Source: Stramenopiles sp. TOSAG23-2 (lineage: Eukaryota; Sar). From it: a DNA stretch of 64,000 bases. Of this stretch, positions 52,435-63,041 are shown in pieces. The number at the start of each line of letters is the position of its first letter. The stretch's first letter is position 1. Both the position numbers and the translations under genes were made by a program. The notes under the pieces were generated by a model, which made no database searches, was not told the DNA's origin, and saw nothing but the letters and a program-made list of their open reading frames with translations. Location: the NCBI GenBank assembly GCA_900128395.1, contig LT649239.1, positions 1 through 64,000 on the forward strand, given 5' to 3'.

Positions 52435-54254
52435 TCATTCATTTTTCCCCCTTTTTTTATAATTACTACGACGAGCATTTGATGACATGTATGTATCATA
52501 ATAATCAGCATTGAATATATATTTTGCAATTTTATCAGCACTATCGGTAGAACCAATTCGTTTTGCATTTTTTTTTAATGAAGCAAGACGTTTTTTGTCT
52601 TTTAAAATTTTTTCAATTTTATATCCTAACATCCTTGAATCATTTATTTTGATTCCTGCACCTTCCTCTAATATCATATCTGCATTCCGTAATTCTTGCC
52701 CGGGTAAACTATGATACACAACAATAGCAGTACCCATTGCCAATGATTCTGCAGTTGTTAATCCACCTGGTTTTGTGATAATTAAATCAGCGCATGATAA
52801 ATATTCATCTGTGAAGCATAGCGTATATGAACAAGAAAAATGGTGTTAGAGAGAGAGAAGGTATCCTTTTTAGAGGTTTAATATATATATATAGGGGAAT
52901 ATATTAGAATTTACTTACGCATCACACGAGTAAAACCTTCAATTTTTACTTTATGCCTAATCGGTACATTGATTGCTAATAATTGATCTCTCAAATCTTC
53001 ATGTCTTCCACATACAAGTGCAATCTGTACACTAGTTGTCATTTCTAATAATGCATGATACGTTTCAAAGATATCATCGCCACCAGCCATTAATAATATA
53101 ATTGGTAATTTACCATCTAATTGTAAATCTTTTAAACACTTTTGTTTTGAACGTACATTTGAAAATGCTTGAACAATTGGCATACCGGTAATTTGTATTA
53201 AATCATTTGAAATTCCCATTTCTTGTAAGGCATGTCTACATTCATCCCTTGCAACGAAAAAATGCTCACATGGTTGACATGCCCAATATGCATGAACGTC
53301 AAAATCGGTTACTGCTGTTACTTGCGGTACATTGAATGCAGGTAATTTCTGTCTTAAATGTGATATAATCTTTAATCCAAGAAAATGCGTATTGATTATA
53401 ATATCTGGTTTGAAATTAAATAAATACTCGACAAACGATAATGAAAATGCTTCTTCTAAAACAGTTTGAAAGAAACCATGTTCGCCAACATCTAATCCAG
53501 GAGCTTGCTGATTTGATCTATCAAACATCAATCCGATAAATGCTTGTCCCCAATCTTCACCTACTAATGTCATAAAACCTTTTTTATATACTGTTCGTAA
53601 AAACCATTCTTGTGTATCAATAATATCTAATACTTTCACAACAGTTTTACCATTCTTCTCGTCATTATTATTATCATTATCATTGTCACTTGCTATTTCA
53701 CCACCTGAATTAATAATGCGTTTTTTAATAGCTTCTTCTATTGCTTGCGCGGCACGCTTGTGCCCACTACCAACAGATGCATGAATAATTAAGATACGCT
53801 TTGGTTGCCCTGTACATTTATTTAACCCAACTTTTGTTAACTGCCTATATTTATATGCTTTAAATGCTACAATGATCAACTTATACAAAACAGCGACAAC
53901 GTGTCCTAATAAATAAAACACAATGTGTAAAAATATAGTTTGATGTGATTTTATTGAAAGTGAATCTTTCCATATGAATAAATATGGTTTTGCTTCCTCG
54001 TCAGCAATGTATGCCAGTATAGTTGGATGCGTGTTTTTCACAATTCCTGCGACGAGTGTAAATAGAAAGCTCAATAATGCTGCAACTGTATTTAATTGAT
54101 GTGTTTTATAGAGCCTGTGATGCAACTGCAATATATTAATAGAACCATCTATTACTGATGAACCAACAAATACAAAGACAGCTAATATGAAACATGCAGA
54201 TATTCTATCTTCCGGTGACTCCATGTCGAAGTATTGTTTATAATGTTCCATCAT
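52435..54254 (-). CDS. membrane-anchored GT28 glycolipid synthase (MGDG synthase / diacylglycerol glucosyltransferase type), spliced
   Basis: Exons 54254-52919 and 52808-52435 flank a 110-bp intron (52809-52918; donor GTAAGT, acceptor CACAG) that splits the codon for His446. The join gives 569 aa and restores HEYLSCADLIITKPGGLTTAES, the conserved sugar-nucleotide-binding C-terminal block. Three membrane spans (about 18-36, 56-73, 107-131) precede the GT28 core. The N-terminal MGDG_synth-type motif is IHASVGSGHKRAAQ (157-170), followed by PDIIINTHFLG, TAVTDFDVHAYW and ITGMPI. Such enzymes add galactose or glucose to diacylglycerol. The family includes plastid MGD and bacterial UgtP. No plastid transit peptide is obvious, and the membrane anchors are unusual for MGD. 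Confidence 0.87.
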
Positions 54255-54672
54255 GTGATAACGAGCGTATTAAGATTTCAATTTATGTTCTTTCATATAT
54301 ATCTCTTCTCTCTTCCTATTGTCTATTTATTATATATATATATGGGTGAGTATTAGCAGAGCGTATGATATTAGAAGTGAGTCATTTATTTGACAGAGGA
54401 GAAGAGGGATAGTATTTGCTATTTGTCGTCATCTAAAACAAGATTTAACCACTGTATCAAAATCAAAATATAAAATATTAATTACATACAGAGAAGATAT
54501 TCTTTTAAAATATTATTATTATGTGTACATCTTTTTTTATTATATATAATATCCAATCTCATTCCCAGATATTATGGCATATGCACATGTATATTAATAA
54601 AAAATTATAAAACACATTCCCTGCATCGTCTTCATGTGTTATAAAAGTCATTATCAAGATTACTTGATGACA
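54255..54672. other. intergenic
   Basis: AT-rich sequence between two minus-strand genes. Nothing is recognised. Confidence 0.5.
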
Positions 54673-56022
54673 CTAAACACTTCCAATGCCAGTACTGCCA
54701 ATACCCAAACCAGACATAGATGGCATACCTGACATCCCTCCCAGTGAATTCCCAACATTCTGTGCCCATGATTGACTATGTCTTGCTATTGCTTTTCCCG
54801 TATTGACAAATGCTTTAGTTACAGCATGTCTAACTGTTATTGATGATGTTCGATTGTCCCAATAATATGGATAATTTTCGTTGCACTTATCTATTAATAT
54901 CATATCATCATCACTTAATTCGAAATCATATATATCAATATTTTCCCGAATATGTTTACCATTCGAACTACGTGGCAACGGTATTATATTTTGTTGTTTC
55001 ATCCAACGAGCAAGAATTTGATGTTTGCTTTTATTCATTCGTTTACTAATTTCTTCTAACGTACGATTGACTCTTTTTGCACCAGGACTTGTGACATTCG
55101 CATCACTTGACATAGAAATTTGTGTTGCCATTCCCATACCATAACCAATTAATATAACACCCATTGATTTTGCTGTTTCAAGCAATTCTTTTGATGCAAA
55201 TCTTGGATGGTATTCCAATTGATTGACTGCTGGCATTATTTCAGCATATTCCTTCATCTCTAGTAATAATTCTTTCGTATAATTACTAACGCCAATGTAT
55301 CGACATTTACCTTGTCGTTTTGCTTTTTCCAATGCTTTCCAAGATGCTTTTCGTCTTTCATATGATACATCCATATCCACCTTTGCTGTAAGTGATTTCC
55401 TAGCTGTTTCTTGCATCATTTCACGTGCATCATATCCATTTGGTAATATCTTTGGTTTCACTGCACCATCGTTATCTTTATAATTAAATAATTCAAAAAA
55501 ATGTGGCAAACATGCACTGTTGTATTCTTGAATACTTGCAGTCGGGTTGTGTATTAAAAATAAATCAACGTACTTCAATTTCAATTCAGATAATGATATA
55601 GCAATTGATTCTTCTTCATCACCTTTTAAATTTAAGCCACCTTTGTACATCCAGATATCATCCTTACCTTTTGAATCTGGTGGAAAAAAGCCAACTTTAC
55701 TTGTAATAAAGATATCATCGCGATCTAGATCTAATTCTGCCATTGCGCGCGCTACAGCATTTCCAACTTCGGCATGATTTCCATAAAGCAAAGCTGTATC
55801 TATTAAACGATATCCCCAACGTATTGCTTCAACTATAGCTTCTTCTCCCATTTCCCCTTTCAAACCAGACGTACCAAAACCAACTTGTGGAATTTTGCCA
55901 CCTTGACCTTGAACAGCAAAATTATAAGTTGGAACATTTGACGATTCATTTAACGATGGACTTATATTACCACCATTACCACTATTAGATGTTTTCGATT
56001 CATCATCTGCAATTGATGCCAT
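54673..56022 (-). CDS. aldo-keto reductase
   Basis: This 449-aa NADPH-dependent oxidoreductase has the AKR tetrad D75 (LIDTALLYGN), Y80, K109 (ITSKVG) and H158 (LFLIHNP). The nucleotide-binding barrel continues with RYIGVSNYTKELL, AVNQLEYHPRF and IIPLPRSSN (the usual 'iPKS' loop reads LPRS). It is longer than a typical 320-residue AKR because of a Ser/Asn-rich N-terminus (1-35), an insert at about 160-210 and a Gly/Ser/Met-rich C-terminal tail. The start is the only ATG at the head of the frame. The substrate is unknown. Confidence 0.93.
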   Translation of the reverse strand: MASIADDESKTSNSGNGGNISPSLNESSNVPTYNFAVQGQGGKIPQVGFGTSGLKGEMGEEAIVEAIRWGYRLIDTALLYGNHAEVGNAVARAMAELDLDRDDIFITSKVGFFPPDSKGKDDIWMYKGGLNLKGDEEESIAISLSELKLKYVDLFLIHNPTASIQEYNSACLPHFFELFNYKDNDGAVKPKILPNGYDAREMMQETARKSLTAKVDMDVSYERRKASWKALEKAKRQGKCRYIGVSNYTKELLLEMKEYAEIMPAVNQLEYHPRFASKELLETAKSMGVILIGYGMGMATQISMSSDANVTSPGAKRVNRTLEEISKRMNKSKHQILARWMKQQNIIPLPRSSNGKHIRENIDIYDFELSDDDMILIDKCNENYPYYWDNRTSSITVRHAVTKAFVNTGKAIARHSQSWAQNVGNSLGGMSGMPSMSGLGIGSTGIGSV

Positions 56023-57813
56023 TGTTATATTTTTTTATGACAACTTGCGTGAATATTCAAATTGAAAATAGAGGGGGGTAAGACGAAAATCTTTTATTTG
56101 AAATTATTATATAGTATATTGTTTTTTTGAAATTATTAAAATGCAAAAAAAAATAATAATATTATATATATATATATATATATATTCAATTAATAATATG
56201 CACAGCACTTCCTCTTCTATTTTGAAAGAATATTTATTGCAAAGATATATTATACCAATAACAGAAAAGAAAACAACGATAGATATATTGTGTGTGTGTG
56301 TGTATACATCTGTATGGGTGTGTGCCATGCATGCACAATAATAATAATTATTTTCTAGTCGTCTAGCCAAGATAAACTGGGACTTTTTTTTGTGTCAAAA
56401 ATGTGAAACCAAAAAAACATTTTTCACAAAACGTTCTATTGTTAAACATAGTGATATCGTCAAGCCCTAATTCGGGTATAATAATTTTTTTTGCCAAAAT
56501 ATTTTGCAGGAGTACAAATTTTTTTTTTGCCTGATCAAAAAATTTATTCTATAGTCTATACTATCCGGATATATTTATGTATTTGCACATTTAGAATATT
56601 TGTTTGAAAAAAATCATCTCGATAAAAAAATCGGAATCTTAGTATACAAATATATATACTTAATATATTTTAAAAAAAGTATGAACGATTATTTCAGAAA
56701 TTATTTTTCCTTGTGTAAAATTATGTATAAATAGAATAAAGAATTGTAACAATTTAAATTGTTGTTGTTGTTGTTTTGCGGATATTTTGATTAATATTTT
56801 TATAGATGAATTATTTGATATTTTGTGATTTTATGTATGATGATATAATAATGTTCGGACATACTTTCAATAAACCTTGTAAATGAGAAGGATTATTTGT
56901 GGATTTCAAAACGACGTTTAATTTAAGTACTAATTTAGTATACTAATTTATGTATATTTGATAGAGAGGTATTGGATATTACCAAAAAGCGGATATTCTT
57001 AGTTTATTCCGCTATAATATTTTTTGGATTCCTATTATAACATAGCCACAGCACTAGCTACGATTGAAATTATTCATAAAAGATATCAGATGAGATCGGG
57101 AGATTCTTCTCGAAATATCGAAGAAGAAGATTTGTTCTATGAACTATGATGAATAATGATATATTGCATTTATATATACATCAATAGACACAAAGGATGG
57201 AAAGGTGCAGCATAGATAGTAAGAATACAAAAACGGAAGTCTTTTTTTCTGGCTAGCTGTCTTTTTTATCTCTCTGTCTCTCTCTCTCTGTGTGTGTCAA
57301 GAAAAAATAATTAATACTAATTTAGTATACTAATTTATGTATATTTGATAGAGAGGTATTGGATATTACCAAAAAGCGGATATTCTTAAGTTTATTCCGC
57401 TATAATAATTTTTGGATTCATATTATAAGATAGACACAGCACTATCTACGATTGAAATTATTCATAAAAGATATCAGATGAGATCGGGAGATTAAGGTAA
57501 AATCTCGAAATATCGAAGAAGATTTGTTCTATGAACTATGAATAAAGATATATTGCATTTATATATATATCAATAGACACAAAAGATGGAAAGGTGCAGC
57601 ATAGATAGTAAGAATATAAAAACGGAAGAAGGAAGTCTTTTTTCTGGCTAGCTGTCTTTTTTATCTCTCTCTATCTCTCTGTCTCTCTCTCTCTGTGTGT
57701 GTCAAGAAAAAATATTTATGTACGTATAGTCGTGTATAATATATATATAGTAATAATTAATAATTTACTGGCACGTATTTACTTTAGTTAGTCAATATCA
57801 TATCAATTGGTAT
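56023..57813. other. 1.8-kb intergenic region with a 388-bp diverged duplication
   Basis: No gene is supported on either strand. TA and GT runs lie at about 56162-56185 and 56290-56302. The right half is a large tandem duplication (56927-57713). A short ORF at 56107-56370 is Ile/Tyr/Cys-rich and built on microsatellite sequence. Confidence 0.55.
56927..57713. repeat. 388-bp diverged tandem duplication
   Basis: Copy 1 starts at 56927 and copy 2 at 57315 (both 'tactaatttagtatacta'). They share 'gagaggtattggatattacc', 'aaaggtgcagcatagatag' and a terminal CT/GT microsatellite. They differ by several substitutions and small indels (for example agcactagctacg/agcactatctacg), so the event is old enough to have diverged. 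Confidence 0.93.
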
Positions 57814-58272
57814 ATGCGAAACTCTAAACGTTCGCAGCAAAATAATAACAGGAAACATAATAATACGTCACATACTAGGCAACGATCCGATATCGAATTA
57901 TCAAGTATGAATAATAACAGTACAATCTCAGATGATAGAGGGCCATTGTTAGGGAATGATAATTCCAATAGTAATAACAGTATGGAAGATAATAAGAAAC
58001 CACCAAATATGGTACGGATACAATGTTGTGCAATCACGTCCGTAGCAGGATTTATAATATTATCCTTTATTGCTACGTATATATTAGCAGATAGTGAAGG
58101 AAAACATTTAATATTAGATCGTGAAGATACAAAAGAAGCACGACAGCACAAAGCGCTTCATGTATTTATCGCCGCTGGTATGTATTTAGTGTTAGGAATA
58201 TACAATTGTTTTTTATGGAAAAAATCTGATAATACATATAATAATGGACCAGGATATCAAGCGCTTGATTAA
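57814..58272 (+). CDS. small two-pass membrane protein, RNase kappa / V-ATPase subunit f-like
   Basis: This 152-aa protein has a polar, Asn/Ser-rich N-terminal half (1-65) and two membrane spans: about 69-91 (IQCCAITSVAGFIILSFIAT) and 115-136 (FIAAGMYLVLGIYNCFLW). The Cys-Cys at the start of span 1 and the FIAAGxYxxLG phrase of span 2 resemble RNase kappa (RNASEK), an integral V-ATPase Vo-associated protein. The short loop between spans fits that family. The N-terminal extension is not typical. The match is by eye only. Confidence 0.55.
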   Translation: MRNSKRSQQNNNRKHNNTSHTRQRSDIELSSMNNNSTISDDRGPLLGNDNSNSNNSMEDNKKPPNMVRIQCCAITSVAGFIILSFIATYILADSEGKHLILDREDTKEARQHKALHVFIAAGMYLVLGIYNCFLWKKSDNTYNNGPGYQALD

Positions 58273-59183
58273 ATAGACTGTATCATATTTATACACGAAG
58301 TTGTCTACACATACTGTGTACAAAGAGAGACTGTTTTTAATCAAAAGCACCTGTCGCATATTGTAGTTGGGTGGAAATTGTAGAGAGTATGAAACATATA
58401 TATCGTATGAGATGCATCATTATGAACGCTTCATATTATGATTTATTACTCTCTCTAACATAAAAAAAGATATCATATATATATAATATCATATATATAT
58501 GATATATATCATCTGACTTCGATTTTAGTGAGATAGATATTTGAATATTGGCTCAAGCACTGTAATCCCAAGGACCAAGGAGAGAGGAGAGTGTATAGAG
58601 GGTGAATTGTGAATTGTTGTAACACTGTGGGTAGAAATAAAAAATATCTGACTTCGATTTTAGTGAGATAGATATTTGAATATTGGCTCAAGCACTGTAA
58701 TCCCAAGGACCAAGGAGAGAGGAGAGTGTATAGAGGGTGAATTGTGAATTGTTGTAACACTGTGGGTAGAAATAAAAAATTAAAGAGATACGCGTACATT
58801 TATAATATATACGATTTGTAATATTTTTAAAATTAATACTCGTACTTCTCGTACGTATAATTTTTTAGAGACCGGTGTGCCGGTGTGTGTGTAATAACAC
58901 ATTAAATGTGGTTTCCTCAGTCTCTGAAATTTTTACCGATCCTATCATATATGGCATAATATAATGACACACATATGATCATATGATATGCATAATAATA
59001 ACATCCACATGCATCCATGTTAATATTATGAAGTTTATTCTCCCTTCCATTTGTCACTCTCTACATGGTATATGAAAGAACTGATATATGCATATATATA
59101 TATTAATATAATATTTTTTAATATAAATACATTGAAGTCCGCTGTATGATAGATCTAGGATCATCTACGCATATATAGTATTT
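58273..59183. other. intergenic with perfect 135-bp duplication
   Basis: Between convergent genes. Holds the duplication at 58511-58780 and AT palindromes near 58475-58510. An ORF at 58509-58799 is only the repeat read through. Confidence 0.55.
58511..58780. repeat. perfect 135-bp tandem duplication, non-coding
   Basis: Copies 58511-58645 and 58646-58780 are identical ('atctgacttcgattttagtg' to 'gtagaaataaaaaat'). Part of the unit resembles sequence near 29644. Confidence 0.95.
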
Positions 59184-61854
59184 TTACAAACCAATACAAT
59201 AATCTTTATCATCGGGGCAAAATTTACCATGGAAATTTGCTGCTAATTTTCCTGGCATATCTGCGGTGCCAAGCGTTGCCATTGTTTTTCCATCCAAGAT
59301 ATACAATGTTGAATGGTCTTTTATACTATTATACCCGACAAATATCAATGCACCATCATCCTCGCTAACTGGATTTGGATTTGGTACGAATAATGGTTCA
59401 CATACATAGACATTGTCTTCTTGAAATTTCGCCATCACTTCCCCTTTTTCAATATCAACTTTAATAATCTGATCAATAAAATCAGAACTTCCATCATGCC
59501 AATGTGTGTTTGCATCGACGAAACTAGCACCCCATGTATAACGATGAGGCTCCATGTGATAATTGACCCAATTAAATGTAGCCATTTCAAATGTTTTATC
59601 GATGACATCGAGCATCGACGAAACTAGCACCCCATGTATAACGATGAGGCTCCATGTGATAATTGACCCAATTAAATGTAGCCATTTCAAATGTTTTATC
59701 GATGACATCGACACATGTTGGTCTACCTGTAAATACAGGGACGGTACAACGTGTTAAACGCGCTTGCGAATAGGTACCGACATAATTTTTTGGTTGGTCC
59801 ACTAAATTTTCCAAATACATACCATAGGTTATCAACGTATCGTTTTGATACTTAGATAAATCTACAATGATATTATCGTTCCCATCATCGTACGCATTTA
59901 AAATATGATAGACGAACCATGCACCATCAGCAGAATCGACTGAGCGGATCAATGTTCCATTATTTCGATCTAAAATATGAAATTTCACTGGAATCGTATC
60001 ATCCCATGTCATTGCATCTATCACTTTTTTTGCACTCAAAAATTTTAAAAAATGATAATGCAATGGACATTGTATCAACAAAACGTATTTCTTCGTTAAA
60101 CCAAAACTGTGTATGAAAGACGTCATTTTATCTTTCACAGTTCCTATAATTTTACGAGGTGGCAACGGCCCTGTACCGTTAAACCCAGATTCTTGATATG
60201 TCCAAACATTGTAATGCGCACCACCATTAACACCGTCGTTCCATCCAAATTCCAGCCAATAATGTTTCTTTTCATGTCGATCGTATCGGCCATGTGCTAC
60301 GCCTAAACCTAATAAGCCTATTTTTTCAATCTCATCATCAGACCAAGCTTCATTTGCCCCGCCAATTGTTTCCAATGTTACAGGATCAAATTGAGTAAAT
60401 AAATTTTCATCTGTTGTTGCAATATATTTATTATCAAATTTCCATAAATTTACTAATGGGTTGGATGCAAATTTTTCTTGCCATTTTGGTATAGGCGATG
60501 ATGACTTTTTGCTATTCTTTTGTTGTTTTTTATCTCCAATAACAACTTGATCCATTGTTGTTGTTATTGTTGCCGTCACTTTATCATCGCCATCCGTTAC
60601 CGTTCTTGTCGTTGTAGTATTTGGTGCTTCGATCGGTAAATGGGGTCGTGGTCCTGGGGTTTTAGGTGTGCCATATCCAGGTTCTGCATATTCATTTGAT
60701 GTTTCGCTTTTATGGAAAGATGTTGTATTTAAATATTTACTTAAATGTACAACTGTGCCTTTCTCACCATTAATCTCCCAACGATGAACTTGTGCCCATC
60801 CATCATTCCAATGGCGTATTTGATCATTTCCATTTTCATATTTTCCTGGTGAATTGCGCAATAATGCACCATTAAGCCATTTAGGTATCGTACCTTGCAA
60901 TTTGATCTCATTTCGTGCTACTTCAGGCGTTGTTTCAAAATAACCACTGGCACGACTAGGTGTTATATATTGAATTGAAGTCGGTGCCGTCATATTAAAT
61001 AGACCATCGACCATTTCAACTTTTGTTTTTAATACCGTATCACTATTTTTAAGCATGGACAATGGGCTTGTACTTGGTACATTCAAAATCGCTTCCTTCA
61101 ACAATTTTACGCCATATTTTTGTTCTGTTGCACTGTACAATAATGTTTTTGTATCTTTTACGCTGATTCCATATGTATTGATAATTTGATGCATCAATGG
61201 AATTTTAATTGCATTGTCATTAAACGTTGCATCAATAATAACCGCAGCTGCCTCGTTATTTGTTACGTCTTTTACGACTACATGTTGTAACTCTGGTGAA
61301 GTGTTACGATCCCATTCAAACGTAGCCATCTTTTTAGGTAATCCCCATACATTAATACCAGCATCCTTTGCCATTTCATTATCAACGTATATAGCATGGA
61401 CCCAATTTCCTTTTTTTCCTTCATATTGGACAGTTGCACATATGAATATTAACTCACTATATTCAATAGTTGACTGGTTATTATATTTTGCAATATATAA
61501 TGAACCTTCTGTTAATCCACTACCTTCCTTTGTTTCAACAATATTAAAGTCAGATGGGACACATTCTTTTGCAACGGACAATGGAACATCAAACACTTGC
61601 ACATATGCATTGCCTTTTTGCACCCACGGTGGTGAAGGGAACGATTCTGTTGTCACTTGCGCAGAATATGACGGTACCATATTAACAAACAAACAACTTA
61701 TCACAAGTAGTATTACTATCATCATTTTCTCATTATTATTATATTTCCACATGTTTGAGTATAATCTATAATATACAATATGTATATATATCACGATACT
61801 TATCACAAGTAGTATTACTATCATCATTTTCTCATTATTATTATATTTCCACAT
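59184..61854 (-). CDS. fusion of acetoacetate-decarboxylase-like domain and carotenoid oxygenase, secretory; frame broken by a duplication
   Basis: After a signal peptide (MMIVILLVISCLFVNMVPS) comes a domain of about 220 residues resembling acetoacetate decarboxylase (SPPWVQKGNAYVQVFDVP; EYSELIFICATVQYEGKKG; AKDAGINVWGLPKKMATFEW). A full carotenoid cleavage oxygenase/RPE65 domain follows (GTIPKWLNGALLRNSPGKYE onward). Iron-ligand histidines are recognisable in SFIHSFGL, VYHILNAYDD and AANFHGKF, with the first probably in the GVAHGRYDRH region. The frame is interrupted at a perfect 100-bp duplication (59512-59711); ignoring one copy joins the two parts. A second duplication (61696-61899, 102 bp, in frame) doubles the N-terminus, so ATGs at 61854 or 61752 are both possible. 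Substrate unknown: carotenoids or apocarotenoids are inferred from the family. Confidence 0.85.
59512..59711. repeat. perfect 100-bp tandem duplication inside the carotenoid oxygenase gene
   Basis: Copies 59512-59611 and 59612-59711 are identical ('gcatcgacgaaactagcacc' at the start of each). The extra 100 bases shift the frame and create overlapping ORFs that both encode VIDKTFEMATFNWVNYHME. Confidence 0.97.
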
Positions 61855-61899
61855 GTTTGAGTATAATCTATAATATACAATATGTATATATATCACGAT
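61696..61899. repeat. perfect 102-bp tandem duplication over a start codon
   Basis: Copies 61696-61797 and 61798-61899 are identical. They contain the start region of the carotenoid oxygenase fusion, so the signal peptide's MWKYNNNEKMMIVILLVIS is encoded twice in frame. Confidence 0.96.
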
Positions 61900-62678
61900 A
61901 CTTTAATTATACGTCTATGTGTTGTGTTTCTATTATTTAATCAATAATCTACAATAACATTAAATATAGATTAAAACACAATTGCAATTTATTATTATAC
62001 TTCTTCTATGTTTCACCGTGTTGATGGTATATTTCGATAATATATAAATGCACAAATAATACCAGGTACTATTATATTTTTAATTAAAATGATATAAAAT
62101 TCATCAAAAATAATAATCTGAATCACCACCACGGTTTTGCTGAGAAATATTGGTGCTAATCACCTCGTATTTGTATTGTTGAAAATATAATATCAGGGAG
62201 AATATAATATTAATATTATACCGGAAGACGATGTTTGATGCAAGGTATCTATAGCAGGGCAGGTCCAAATATTTTTCTTCCAGATTTTTCAGCCGACGCG
62301 TGTGCACGTGCCATAAAATTATTATTTTGGAAAAATTAATAAAATGCCTATCCATTTGACCAATTTCCAAAGCTTTTCAAGCCTGTGTCCATTGTATTTA
62401 GACAGTACAGCATTGTTTTCTTTACTCCTATCTGAAATATGTTTAAGGAGTCTATTTGAAAAATGAGTGGTTATGGTAGTGTAATCCCTATCAAGTTTTA
62501 TTACTTAATTAATCGCTTATGTGTATTATTATTTATTATTATTAGGCACTTAGCAATAATTTGAAATAATAATAATTGATGATGTGCTGCAAAGATACGA
62601 ATCTAAAATCTAAATCAGATGTAATATATTCGCCGTTTTTATCGTGATAGTGAACGTAGAAAACATTTGTTACAAATA
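61900..62678. other. divergent intergenic region
   Basis: AT-rich sequence with no supported gene. The ORF at 62104-62370 on the minus strand lacks features. Confidence 0.5.
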
Positions 62679-63041
62679 ATGATGGAAATGAAAGCATATA
62701 ATCAAGAACAAAATTGTGTCAGTATAAATACAAGATTTACAATGCCCACTACCACCACCACCACCACTACAACAACTAATACTGGCAGAAGTAGCAGTAG
62801 CAGTATTAGCAGCAATACAATTGTGTGGAATAAAACAAGTGACTTGAATGTTGCTGGTTTTAGATTCAGTGTTAAGCAACAGCCGGAAGAAATAGTACAT
62901 CGGGAATGGCGAGTAGCCATGCAACAAGGCACGGGTCGTCAATATTATTATAAAGCCTCTTCTCCAGAAAACACAACATGGGAAAAACCAATTAATTTAG
63001 GTTCTAGGCCATTAACTAGAGTTGAAGTTAACGACTCCTAA
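62679..63041 (+). CDS. WW-domain protein
   Basis: This protein of up to 120 aa has a single WW domain near its C-terminus: EWRVAMQQGTGRQYYYKASS followed by PENTTWEKP, with both tryptophans, the Tyr block and the final Pro. WW domains bind Pro-rich or phospho-Ser-Pro ligands. The N-terminus has a poly-Thr and a poly-Ser run. The ATG at 62679 is the first of three close Mets (62679, 62682, 62688); a TTG at 62667 was rejected. It overlaps the next gene tail to tail by 4 bases. Confidence 0.8.
   Translation: MMEMKAYNQEQNCVSINTRFTMPTTTTTTTTTTNTGRSSSSSISSNTIVWNKTSDLNVAGFRFSVKQQPEEIVHREWRVAMQQGTGRQYYYKASSPENTTWEKPINLGSRPLTRVEVNDS

Noticed and set aside
58509-58799. Repetitive 96-aa ORF
   Set aside because: It is the 135-bp duplication read through; both halves are identical and non-coding in style.
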